Source: Alphaproteobacteria bacterium (lineage in GTDB: Bacteria > Pseudomonadota > Alphaproteobacteria > Micavibrionales > UBA2020). Taken from it: a stretch of DNA of 32,937 nt. The stretch lies in the NCBI GenBank assembly GCA_028817795.1, contig JAPPOU010000043.1, positions 1-32,937 on the forward strand, given 5' to 3'. The first letter of the stretch is position 1. The number at the start of each line of letters is the position of its first letter. The notes beneath the pieces are model-generated. The model saw only the letters and a program-made list of their open reading frames with translations, ran no database searches and was not told where the DNA came from. Shown here one piece after another: positions 1-6,728 of this stretch. Position numbers and translations under genes: made by a program.

Positions 1-227
1 GCATATGTCTTTGATATATGGCGCACCATTTCACGCAAGCGCCGCTTGGCGCGGTTGCGGATGACGGCACCGCCCACCTTGCGGCTGGCCGTTAAACCAA
101 AACGAAAAGGCGCATCTGGCTGCGTTTTCACAACCTGCAACAAAAAGGCGGGAGTCCCCCACCTTTTTCCCTGTTTGGAAATTTGTTTATATGCGGCTGT
201 CGCTTTTATTCGCAAAGGCGCGGTCAT
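1..227 (-). CDS. rnpA: Ribonuclease P protein component, N-terminal part (cut by left edge)
   Basis: RnpA is the protein subunit of RNase P, which removes the 5' leader of tRNA precursors together with the catalytic RNA. About 75 residues are present and the C-terminus lies outside the window. The family signature is visible: a central FRFGLTASRKVGGAVIRNRAKRRLRE stretch, split here as 'RFGLTASRKVGGAV' and 'IRNRAKRRLRE', which carries the conserved RNR motif of the RNA-binding helix. It lies 18 bases downstream of rpmH, the usual order in bacteria, so the two are co-transcribed. The start is taken as ATG at 227; a GTG at 230 directly before it is equally possible, with an AAGG-containing Shine-Dalgarno region upstream. 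Confidence 0.93.
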   Translation of the reverse strand, partial: MTAPLRIKATAAYKQISKQGKRWGTPAFLLQVVKTQPDAPFRFGLTASRKVGGAVIRNRAKRRLREMVRHISKTY

Positions 228-245
228 CACCGCCCGCCTTCGTGC

Positions 246-380
246 TTACGCCGACAGGCGCTTGCGGCCCTTGGCACGGCGCGCAGACAAAATCTTGCGG
301 CCATTCTTGGTCGCCATGCGCGCACGGAAACCGTGGCGGCGGGCGCGAACCAGTTTGCTGGGTTGATATGTACGTTTCAC
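246..380 (-). CDS. rpmH: 50S ribosomal protein L34
   Basis: This 44-residue, very basic protein is ribosomal protein L34 of the large subunit. The translation starts [17 protein letters not shown] and ends in a run of R, K, G and A residues (AKGRKRLSA), matching the family over its whole length. The start codon is GTG at 380, preceded by a GGAG seven bases upstream. It is the first gene of the rpmH-rnpA transcription unit and has a near-consensus promoter just upstream. The gene is intact and of normal length. Confidence 0.97.
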   Translation of the reverse strand: MKRTYQPSKLVRARRHGFRARMATKNGRKILSARRAKGRKRLSA

Positions 381-419
381 AACGAATCTCCACTACTCGA
401 CATAAAAACTTGAAGTGAT

Positions 420-449
420 TGTATAAAATTTACGTGATAGCTTTGTCAA
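420..449 (-). promoter_or_regulatory. Promoter of rpmH-rnpA
   Basis: Read on the minus strand, a perfect -35 hexamer TTGACA (449-444) is followed after 18 bases by TATACA (425-420). The start of rpmH lies 40 bases beyond the -10. This is the best sigma-70-like match in the region and fits the strong expression expected for a ribosomal protein gene. Confidence 0.7.
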
Positions 450-582
450 GCACATTCAAATACCCTTTAAAAACAAAAACTTAAGACAGGCCAACCCTTA
501 TAAATTGCGTAAAATTGAAGCGAAAATCAACTGAAATTAAAACATTATGGTATTAAAATGGTCTTATAGGGGTCTAAGTCTT

Positions 583-1107
583 ATGAACAAGGGCACAAAA
601 GTATTGAACAGGAGGTTCGTCCCCGCAGGCCAGCTTGTAATAGAGCAGGGCTGCATTGGGAACCGCGCTTTCCTGATAGAACAAGGCAAGGTTGAAGTCT
701 TTGTCCGCGACAAGAGCGGCCGCAACGTGAAAATCGCCGAAGTGGCCGAAGGGTCCATTATTGGCGAGATGGCCCTGATTGACGGCGGCATGCGCAGCGC
801 CAGCATCCGCACCATGGAAGACTGCGTGCTGGTCGCGATTTCTGCAGAGGATATAAAGGAAACCATCGGCCAGAAAGACGGCCTGTTTTCAAAAATGATG
901 CAGATCATGGTCGAAAGGCTGAAAGAAACCAATGCCAAGCTGATGCAGCAAAATTTGGCCCTGTCAGAAATTGAAGAACAGGCTCAAATGACCGTGAAAA
1001 ACGTGGCCCTGCACATTCCCGAAGGCAAACAGGCTGCCTTTAAAAAGGAAATGCTGCCGTTGCTCGATAACCTGAAAACGACGCTGAACAAATACAACCG
1101 GCTTTAA
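583..1107 (+). CDS. Cyclic-nucleotide-binding (CRP-like sensor) domain protein without an HTH
   Basis: The 174-residue protein has one cyclic nucleotide monophosphate-binding beta-roll (roughly residues 8-115). The phosphate-binding cassette is visible as GEMAL (G61-E62) with R71 in 'MRSAS', as in cAMP-binding proteins. The rest (about 100-174) is predicted helical, with many E, K and Q. There is no helix-turn-helix, kinase or cyclase domain, so this is not a CRP/FNR regulator; it may act by protein-protein contact. The start at 583 is chosen because AGGGG lies ten bases upstream; an in-frame ATG at 547 has no ribosome-binding site. The gene stands alone, divergent from rpmH and followed by a tRNA gene. 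Confidence 0.82.
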   Translation: MNKGTKVLNRRFVPAGQLVIEQGCIGNRAFLIEQGKVEVFVRDKSGRNVKIAEVAEGSIIGEMALIDGGMRSASIRTMEDCVLVAISAEDIKETIGQKDGLFSKMMQIMVERLKETNAKLMQQNLALSEIEEQAQMTVKNVALHIPEGKQAAFKKEMLPLLDNLKTTLNKYNRL

Positions 1108-1144
1108 TGCCGCTTTCCCAAAAAATTATCGCCAGAATTATCAA

Positions 1145-1174
1145 TTGACAGAAACATGCATTCTCCCCGATAAA
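1145..1174 (+). promoter_or_regulatory. Promoter of tRNA-Arg
   Basis: A perfect TTGACA at 1145-1150 is followed after 18 bases by GATAAA (1169-1174). The mature tRNA begins at 1197, leaving a short 5' leader for RNase P to remove. Confidence 0.6.
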
Positions 1175-1196
1175 GGAGGAGCGATAAAAACGCTAT

Positions 1197-1272
<76 letters not shown>

Positions 1273-1419
1273 TCTGCCCTGCAAGGTTCAAACAGGAAAG
1301 AAAAATCCAAGACTTGTCATGCTGGGCGATAAGGCTCAATCCTTTCGGATGAAAGTATGTGCTATACTATTTCATTTTATTCCACCCTCTAAAATAGCGA
1401 CTGCGCTGTTCAGACGCAC

Positions 1420-1689
1420 CTATTCATCCAGAATATCACGCACTAATTTCTGAAACACAGGCTTTATTTTTTCTGTTTCATGAAATTCATGCCCAAATGA
1501 CTTTGTCCATATGTCACACACAATTTGTAGGACCCGATCCTCTGACAGATCAGCCCCTCTAATACCTGCAAGCGCTTCAGCTATTTCTGCTGCTTCCGCA
1601 TCATACTCATCCTGAGGAGCGCCGCCTTTCAGAAACCCTTCTATGTCAGCCTTCCTCAGCGCAACTTCAATTTTTTCAAGTGTAATCAT
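1420..1689 (-). CDS. Small acidic protein, candidate immunity protein
   Basis: An 89-residue acidic protein with no signal peptide or membrane segment. It has an 'ALRKADIEGFLKGGAPQDEYD' type opening (split: ALRKADIEGF, LKGGAPQDEYD), followed by alternating helical, D/E-rich sequence. I recall this pattern (hydrophobic-x-G-APxDEYD followed by an EIAEAL helix) from DUF1871-like small proteins, several of which sit beside toxins; this is memory, not a search. The start at 1689 is preferred over the longer version at 1722 because AAGGTG lies about seven bases upstream. It follows the 121-residue gene by 67 bases on the same strand and closes the toxin cassette, which suggests an immunity role by position only. 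Confidence 0.6.
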   Translation of the reverse strand: MITLEKIEVALRKADIEGFLKGGAPQDEYDAEAAEIAEALAGIRGADLSEDRVLQIVCDIWTKSFGHEFHETEKIKPVFQKLVRDILDE

Positions 1690-1756
1690 TTTAATACACC
1701 TTTCGGCCTTTTGCACCTTCACACCCTCTCCACATCACGCATATAGACAGGCACTT

Positions 1757-2122
1757 TCAGGCCTCAAAATCCCGCAAGCGTGAAACAAGCTTTTTTGCAC
1801 TTTCATGGGTGATATTCCCCTCCAAAGCAGGATTGGCCAGATCGTGAATAGCCGCCGTCACCATATCCTCATCTTCTTCCTGCACACCAAAAGTAATATC
1901 TTCGCGCGCTTCCACAAGATTCGCCCAATCCTCAACCTGCTGTTCCGTGAGGCGCCCATCGAGATAACGTTCCAGAATTGATATGATATGCGCAGAAGTA
2001 AGATGCGCCACCTCTCCATCCGGGCTGTCCCAGCCAACACTTCTTAACTGCTCTGCCAGATGATCCAGCTCATCAGGCTTCTTTAAATGAAAAATAGTTT
2101 CTAATATTTTCTGGCGTTCCAT
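1757..2122 (-). CDS. Small acidic protein, predicted immunity protein of the adjacent toxin
   Basis: A 121-residue soluble, strongly acidic protein, all helical by appearance. Its middle holds a recognisable block, 'ILERYLDGRLTEQQVEDWAN' followed by a REDITFG-like element and 'LANPALEGNIT'. I have seen this arrangement in small proteins encoded beside bacterial toxins, but the exact family cannot be named without a search. It begins 12 bases after the toxin-like gene. Its Shine-Dalgarno AAGGAG (2131-2136) overlaps the toxin stop codon at 2135-2137, so translation is probably coupled. An immunity protein directly downstream of its toxin is the standard arrangement, so the role is inferred from sequence style and position. 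Confidence 0.65.
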   Translation of the reverse strand: MERQKILETIFHLKKPDELDHLAEQLRSVGWDSPDGEVAHLTSAHIISILERYLDGRLTEQQVEDWANLVEAREDITFGVQEEDEDMVTAAIHDLANPALEGNITHESAKKLVSRLRDFEA

Positions 2123-2134
2123 GTTTTTTACTCC

Positions 2135-3265
2135 TTAATAGTTCTTGATGTGTATCAGTTCACCATCCGGGCCAACTGTCGTTTTTGTTGTGCGTATTAC
2201 TCTTCCGGCAGCGTCCACTTGTTTATCCCATATAGTATAAGAACCTGGAATATTTTTCGCAGGATGTTTTACAGTATAAATAGCGCGCCCGTCAGAATAA
2301 TTCGTAACACCCATGCTTCCTTTGTATTTCGAATGCTTTTTAGTGAATGTTTTCAAGCTCGCTCTCTGCCCTGATGACAAGCTCTCAGCACCGCTCCCAA
2401 CCTTCCGCACACCTTTCGGAATTTGCCGCGCCGTATTGAGATAACGCCTGAGTCGTATAGCATTATGCGCCGCCCGTGCCCCACTGCCAATTGCCCCGGC
2501 AGCACCGGAAATAACAGCCACCATTTCATCGCCATCATTGTTAATGGCTCCTTCAACATACCATGTCGGCAGCCCGCCGAAAGCAGGATTGGGCAATAAA
2601 TCCTCCGGCGGTATACCGGCGGGGGCGCGCTGGTTTATTTTAGCGACCTGTTCCGGCGTGAGCGGGGGGTGATTATAAGAAACAGGCTTATCGGCGGGGC
2701 GGCCAACCGTAATGCGGTAAGGCTCTCTTGCCACGGGTTTTTCATCTGCCCCCGGCTTTCCTTGGCCCCTGGGCGCGCCATTGACGCTCCCACCGCGCCA
2801 CAGCCCACCGGAAGACGGACGCGCAGGGGGGCGCGGGTGGGCGGGGTTGAAGCCCCCTTTCACCGCTTCATCCAGCGTTCTGCCGATATAGTGCATGGCG
2901 ATATGCAGGCCGCTTTCTTCCGCCAGCCCCTTTTCCGCCGCAAAAGCGCCGATGGATTTGAAGGCGGTTTCCGCACCATTCAAAGACTTCGTATCGTAAT
3001 CACGCGATTCGATGATGCTGCGCCCATATGCCAAAGGCCAGCCGGATTCCGCCAGCATTTTGAGATAGGGAAGCATCTCTTCCTTTTGCGCAACCGTCAG
3101 CGCATGGGCGTGCCCCGTGGCGGCATGGAAGTTTTTTACACGCTGCATAAAATTTTCCGTTGCACGCCTGAGCTGGCCTTCGGCAAAGCGCTGTTGCGCT
3201 GCCATCCCCATACAGCGCTCAAGCTGGAAGAGTTTATAGGGATAACAGTCATATTTATTGAACAT
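2135..3265 (-). CDS. Predicted polymorphic toxin, unknown delivery N-terminus, C-terminal toxin domain
   Basis: A 376-residue protein with modular layout. Residues 1-145 are an unrecognised helical region, 145-225 a Pro/Gly/Arg-rich linker, 229-289 an Ala/Gly-rich hydrophobic segment typical of pre-toxin regions, and 290-376 a compact basic domain. That last domain contains KKHSKYKGSMG, YSDGRAIYTV, PGSYTIWDKQVDAAG and a PDGELIHIK end. Such GSY...(Y/W)(E/D)KxxD..G...TKTT..PDG endings recur in contact-dependent toxins as I remember them; no catalytic residues can be assigned. There is no signal peptide, PAAR, LXG or TPS domain and no secretion genes nearby. The start at 3265 is supported by GGAGG five bases upstream; a 36-codon upstream extension only reads through the leader. 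It is followed by two candidate immunity genes. Confidence 0.68.
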   Translation of the reverse strand: MFNKYDCYPYKLFQLERCMGMAAQQRFAEGQLRRATENFMQRVKNFHAATGHAHALTVAQKEEMLPYLKMLAESGWPLAYGRSIIESRDYDTKSLNGAETAFKSIGAFAAEKGLAEESGLHIAMHYIGRTLDEAVKGGFNPAHPRPPARPSSGGLWRGGSVNGAPRGQGKPGADEKPVAREPYRITVGRPADKPVSYNHPPLTPEQVAKINQRAPAGIPPEDLLPNPAFGGLPTWYVEGAINNDGDEMVAVISGAAGAIGSGARAAHNAIRLRRYLNTARQIPKGVRKVGSGAESLSSGQRASLKTFTKKHSKYKGSMGVTNYSDGRAIYTVKHPAKNIPGSYTIWDKQVDAAGRVIRTTKTTVGPDGELIHIKNY

Positions 3266-3390
3266 CAGGGCCTCCCTACCGTCAGACGGCAAAAAACCCG
3301 CGCAGCAGGCTGGCGGGCGAAAAAATGTAAACATGGCAAGAAAAAACCCGCCAAAGGGCGGGCTGTGCAACACCCGCCTTTTGCGAGCAT
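3265..3390 (-). CDS. Possible 41-codon leader ORF ending on the toxin start codon
   Basis: An open frame runs from ATG (3390-3388) to TGA (3267-3265), and that TGA shares its last base with the toxin ATG (TGATG). The frame passes through both hairpins described below. No Shine-Dalgarno precedes the ATG. The predicted promoter -10 ends at 3396, so transcription would begin at or next to this ATG and the message could be leaderless. The peptide is Cys-, Phe- and Arg-containing with no run of one amino acid, so no classical amino-acid attenuation is evident. It may equally be a by-product of the repeated GC hairpins. Confidence 0.3.
   Translation of the reverse strand: MLAKGGCCTARPLAGFFLPCLHFFARQPAARVFCRLTVGRP
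3291..3317 (-). terminator. Second terminator-like hairpin upstream of the toxin gene
   Basis: On the minus strand CCCGC (3317-3313) pairs with GCGGG (3301-3297) around an 11-base loop and is followed directly by six T (3296-3291). It lies between the promoter and the toxin start, so it would stop transcription before the gene unless it is prevented from forming. Confidence 0.5.
3341..3362 (-). terminator. First rho-independent terminator upstream of the toxin gene, possible attenuator
   Basis: On the minus strand CCCGCC (3362-3357) and GGCGGG (3352-3347) form a six-pair GC stem with a four-base loop, followed by six T (3346-3341). A further GGCGGG at 3378-3373 can compete for the same CCCGCC, giving an antiterminator. 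The CCCGCC at 3317-3312 can likewise pair with the terminator's GGCGGG arm. The layout resembles an attenuation leader. Confidence 0.6.
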
Positions 3391-3395
3391 GGTTA

Positions 3396-3425
3396 TTTAT
3401 GGCAGATTTTAGCCCCGAAAGTCAA
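3396..3425 (-). promoter_or_regulatory. Predicted promoter of the toxin cassette
   Basis: On the minus strand TTGACT (3425-3420) is followed after 18 bases by CATAAA (3401-3396). Transcription would start near 3390 and run through two terminator-like hairpins before the toxin gene. Five of six -35 positions and four of six -10 positions match consensus. Confidence 0.45.
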
Positions 3426-3507
3426 GCAAAACCATCTCCCCCGGCTTTTTGTTCCCAATGCCCCCTGTTTATATGGTAGAAAACCATGACAAAACGGAGC
3501 CTAAAAA

Positions 3508-4590
3508 ATGAAACATCACGCCACTGCTTTCACTGTTGCTTTCTACCTATTGCTTACCGCTTGCGCAGGCCCTGTCACCATGGCACCACAGGGCAATAAT
3601 GCCGAAATTCAGCGCGAAGCCGAATTGCAAAAACAAATTGCATACAAACAATATGTGGCAGATCAAGACAGGCTGTTCAGCATTGCCTTTCCCATTCGCG
3701 CCGCCAATACCGCGTTTTGCGGCAATGCGGTGGAACCCATGCACGGCATGACGGCATGGAGCGTTCATACCGTCAAGCCCAATTACCGCAACGCCGTGCG
3801 GGCGCTTTATAACCTGCAAGACCGTCTGGCCGTACAATATGTGGCCGATAACGGCCCCGCCGCGCGCGCAGGCATCCGATCGGGCGATTTTATTCTGGCG
3901 ATCAACGGTATCGACATCCCCCCCGGCCCCAAAGCGCTGGAGGCCAGCAGCCAGATATTAAAACGCGCCAATGGCAATGCCAGCACGCTGACGCTGGGGC
4001 GCGGCAAACGCACGATTACCGCCAACATACAACCCGTTTCGGGCTGCGCCTTCCCCGTATTGCTGGATTACGACAGCTCTGAAATCAACGCCTTTGCCGA
4101 CGGGTCGCGCATTGTTGTGTCAAAGGGGATTTTGCGCTTTGCAAGCAACGATAACGAAATTGCGCTGGTCGTCGCGCACGAACTGGCGCATAACGCGCTG
4201 GACCATGTCGGCAAACAGCGCGGCAATGCGATGGCGGGCGGTTTCGGCGGACTGGTGGTTGATTCTCTTCTGGCCGCAGCGGGGGTGTCCACAGGCGGGC
4301 AATTTTCGCAACTGGGCGGGCAGCTGGGCGCATCGCAGCACGCCGTCGGCTTTGAGCAGGAAGCAGATTACGTCGGCCTTTATTTCATGGAGCGCGCCGG
4401 ATACAAATCACGCGGCGCAACTGATTTCTGGCGGCGCATGGCAGCAGAGAACCCGAACAGCATCATGACCCGCTCATCGCACCCCACATCGGCGGAGCGG
4501 TTTATCGCCATTGAAAAAACCGAACAGGAAATCGCGGCCAAAAAATCCCGCGGGCAAAAGCTTGAGCCGAATATGGCGCGGAAAAGATGA
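3508..4590 (+). CDS. PDZ-containing M48 family metalloprotease, lipoprotein
   Basis: A 360-residue predicted periplasmic zinc protease anchored as a lipoprotein. The signal peptide ends in LLTAC with the lipidated Cys at residue 19. A PDZ domain follows (about 105-175, with 'NGPAARAGIRSGDFIL'), then the peptidase. HELAH at 224-228 is the HExxH zinc site, and E285 in EQEAD is the third ligand of the M48 family. Such proteins resemble BepA/LoiP and act in outer-membrane quality control; the substrate here is unknown. GGAG lies eight bases before the start. The stop overlaps the next gene's start (ATGA), so the two are translated from one message. Confidence 0.88.
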   Translation: MKHHATAFTVAFYLLLTACAGPVTMAPQGNNAEIQREAELQKQIAYKQYVADQDRLFSIAFPIRAANTAFCGNAVEPMHGMTAWSVHTVKPNYRNAVRALYNLQDRLAVQYVADNGPAARAGIRSGDFILAINGIDIPPGPKALEASSQILKRANGNASTLTLGRGKRTITANIQPVSGCAFPVLLDYDSSEINAFADGSRIVVSKGILRFASNDNEIALVVAHELAHNALDHVGKQRGNAMAGGFGGLVVDSLLAAAGVSTGGQFSQLGGQLGASQHAVGFEQEADYVGLYFMERAGYKSRGATDFWRRMAAENPNSIMTRSSHPTSAERFIAIEKTEQEIAAKKSRGQKLEPNMARKR

Positions 4591-5267
4591 TGCAAGAAAG
4601 ATTTGAAAGCCTCTGGCAGCGCCTTGGCGCAGACAACGCGCCGGATGCCAACGCTGTCACACAGGCCTGGCGCACAAAAGGCCGTTATTACCACGACGAA
4701 ACCCACCTACAGCACGTGATCGACATGCTGGACTGGAGCCGTACGGCGCTTGAAAAGACGGGCGAAGTTACGCACCTTTCCCCCGGTGAAAAACAAAACC
4801 TGTTCGATACGGTCGAACTGGCTCTGTGGTATCACGATATCATTTACGATCCCACAGCCAAAGACAACGAAGCCCAAAGCCGTGATATGTTCTTGGCCCA
4901 TGCCGCCGCCGCAGGATTGCCCGAAAGCATACAACACAAGGTTGCCGCGCTGATTGATCTGACAGCAGCGCATACCAGCGCGTCATCGCTGATGGAAAAC
5001 CTGATGGTGGATTGCGATTTGGCCGTGTTGGGAGCAGACAAAGACACGTTCCAAAAGTATGACGACAATATCCGCAAGGAATATGCCTTTGTGCCCGCCG
5101 ATATTTACGCGCAACACCGCGCCGCAGTTATGCAGCACTTTCTGGACAGCAAGCCTGTTTTTAAAACAAAGGCCTTTCAAAACGCCTTTAACGCATCTGC
5201 CGAACGCAACCTGAAAGACTGTATACGCCGTCACAAGGCGCAGACCGCCACACCGCCCCAACCCTGA
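4587..5267 (+). CDS. HD-superfamily metal-dependent phosphohydrolase
   Basis: A 226-residue soluble protein of the predicted HD phosphohydrolase type (COG4339-like). Visible metal-site residues are the H36/H40/H43 cluster in YYHDETHLQHV, the H83-D84 pair in LWYHDIIYD, and an acidic D142/D144 pair. The family is poorly characterised and the substrate is not known, though phosphate-ester hydrolysis is expected. Translation starts inside the stop of the preceding protease gene (ATGA overlap). A second ATG directly follows the first, so the start could be three bases later. The gene converges on the DUF882 gene 34 bases away. Confidence 0.82.
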   Translation: MMQERFESLWQRLGADNAPDANAVTQAWRTKGRYYHDETHLQHVIDMLDWSRTALEKTGEVTHLSPGEKQNLFDTVELALWYHDIIYDPTAKDNEAQSRDMFLAHAAAAGLPESIQHKVAALIDLTAAHTSASSLMENLMVDCDLAVLGADKDTFQKYDDNIRKEYAFVPADIYAQHRAAVMQHFLDSKPVFKTKAFQNAFNASAERNLKDCIRRHKAQTATPPQP

Positions 5268-5301
5268 ACACCTCAGAAGAATAAGAAATGACCGGCGGGA
5301 A

Positions 5302-5907
5302 TTACCAGCTCCGCACACGCCCCGTATCAATGTGCATGAAACTGCTGTTCGGGTAATACCCGACACCACCCGCATGCAAAGAAATCGCCGTCTTGCGTAA
5401 GTGCGACAACCGCGTACCCGGCAGGGAAATATCAGCGGCCTGCCCTTGCATGTGCAGGCTGTTCCGCGCAACGCCCTTTGTCAGGCGGCGCAATTTGGCA
5501 TTTGTTTTCGGAGAACGATAGCCTGAAAAAATGCGATACGCGTTTGTGCTGTCCGCCCGGTGCTGCAAAACATACATAATATCCATGAGGCGCGGATCAA
5601 TCGGGAATTTTTCGCCTGTGCGGAAATCACGCATCAGCGCTTTAATCTCGCCAAACGCGCCGGAGTCATACTTGCCATCGTACCAGTATTCGCCCTGAAA
5701 CTTTTCGCCCGTATGCGCATTCAAAAGCTTGATCGTGCGGCCCTTTGCAACGGACGGCGCGGCCTGCGCAATGTCAGGCGTCCAAAAGCCAAGCGCGGCT
5801 GTAAATAAAAGGCCGTGCTTTAAAAATCCTCTGCGGTCTGCGTGATATTCTTCTGCTGCCATATTGTTCGACAACAAAAGCTCTTTCGTATCCACGACGT
5901 TTTGCAT
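5302..5907 (-). CDS. Tat-exported DUF882 / M15-like murein peptidase (YcbK family)
   Basis: A 201-residue protein with a twin-arginine signal (DRRGFLK, 24-30) followed by a hydrophobic stretch to about residue 50 (AQAA), so it is probably a folded periplasmic enzyme. The C-terminal domain has the M15/DUF882 metal site: H152 and D159 in SLHMQGQAADI, and H192 with D194 in FMHIDTG. Relatives (E. coli YcbK/MepK) cleave peptidoglycan cross-links, so the predicted role is murein remodelling. The start at 5907 is chosen because GAGGG lies six bases upstream; an in-frame ATG at 5931 is possible, and the longer version from 5985 lacks a ribosome-binding site. Confidence 0.85.
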   Translation of the reverse strand: MQNVVDTKELLLSNNMAAEEYHADRRGFLKHGLLFTAALGFWTPDIAQAAPSVAKGRTIKLLNAHTGEKFQGEYWYDGKYDSGAFGEIKALMRDFRTGEKFPIDPRLMDIMYVLQHRADSTNAYRIFSGYRSPKTNAKLRRLTKGVARNSLHMQGQAADISLPGTRLSHLRKTAISLHAGGVGYYPNSSFMHIDTGRVRSW

Positions 5908-6041
5908 CCCGGTCCCTCTTGGTTTGTTCATCCCCTCACCTACCATCATAAGACAGAAACGTGAAGCCCTCGTGTATTTCACCAAAAAAACGCCATAATA
6001 TTAAGCTGTTTTTTAAAGTGTTATGAAATAAGCGGGCGATT

Positions 6042-6677
6042 TCAATAGTCTTCCGTCGTCCGAATGACCCCACCCTTTTCCAAAATACTTTTTGCTTCAT
6101 TCACGGCGCGACGAAATTCAATGGGCGTTTCAATCGGTGGTAGCACAACCTCGCCCACACCCATACCACGGATCATGACGCGGCCATACCCCAGCATGCG
6201 GCCCAAAACGCCCTGCTGTACCGAAACGCCCTCGATCCTGTCAATGTTCAACTCACCCACATGGCGGGCGATCAGGCCTTTTTTGTAAACGATCCGCTCG
6301 TTCGTCACGGCAATTTCCGTGGTCGCTTTCACAACCATCATATGCGCGAACAAATAAAGCCCCACCAGAAACATGCCCAAAACGCAAAGGCGTATAGCAA
6401 TGTGCTGCTTCCAAAGGATTTTAAGGTAACCGCCTTCTTTCTTGACGATGATACTCCACAATTCATCGTATTGCCGGTCTGTCAGGCTGGAAATATCCCC
6501 CATATAATCGCGCATTAACTGCGTGACCGTCCACCATATCGCGGCCCAGCCAAAGAAAACGCCCACAGCCAGCCCGAACATAATCCAGAAGATGGCCTGC
6601 AGCGTATACATCCAGTGAAAGCGCGCGGCCATTAATATCTCTTCACGCGGGCCGAGTGATTGCTGTACGTAAAGCAT
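6042..6677 (-). CDS. Bacterial PH-domain (YdbS/bPH2-like) membrane protein
   Basis: A 211-residue inner-membrane protein. Two hydrophobic regions (about 25-50, rich in W and F, and 95-117) precede a bacterial PH domain. The domain is recognisable from 'TTEIAVTNERIVYKKGLI', followed by IDRIEGVSVQQGVLGRMLGYG and an RGMG element, the usual pattern of bPH2 proteins where VTNxRI and the LGYG turn are conserved. About 45 extra residues containing DISSLTDRQYDELW lie between the membrane segments. AGGG five bases before ATG 6677 fixes the start. The function is unknown; family members are membrane-associated. It is not closely coupled to its neighbours. Confidence 0.8.
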   Translation of the reverse strand: MLYVQQSLGPREEILMAARFHWMYTLQAIFWIMFGLAVGVFFGWAAIWWTVTQLMRDYMGDISSLTDRQYDELWSIIVKKEGGYLKILWKQHIAIRLCVLGMFLVGLYLFAHMMVVKATTEIAVTNERIVYKKGLIARHVGELNIDRIEGVSVQQGVLGRMLGYGRVMIRGMGVGEVVLPPIETPIEFRRAVNEAKSILEKGGVIRTTEDY

Positions 6678-6728
6678 ATTTCCCTTTCAGGCTAAAAAAC
6701 CCCAGCGGCCATTATACAAAATAAAGGC

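Noticed and set aside
3266..3373. 36-codon N-terminal extension of the toxin gene
   Set aside because: It would translate the terminator hairpins; the ATG at 3265 has GGAGG at ideal spacing.
2669..3412. A 247-codon open frame on the plus strand opposite the toxin gene
   Set aside because: It is the antisense of a GC-rich coding region, has no ribosome-binding site, runs across the hairpin leader, and its translation is rich in R, H and C with no domain; the minus-strand reading is protein-like with good Shine-Dalgarno and coupling.
5908..5985. Longer start of the DUF882 gene
   Set aside because: No Shine-Dalgarno and it would place 50 residues before the twin-arginine motif; ATG 5907 has GAGGG at good spacing.
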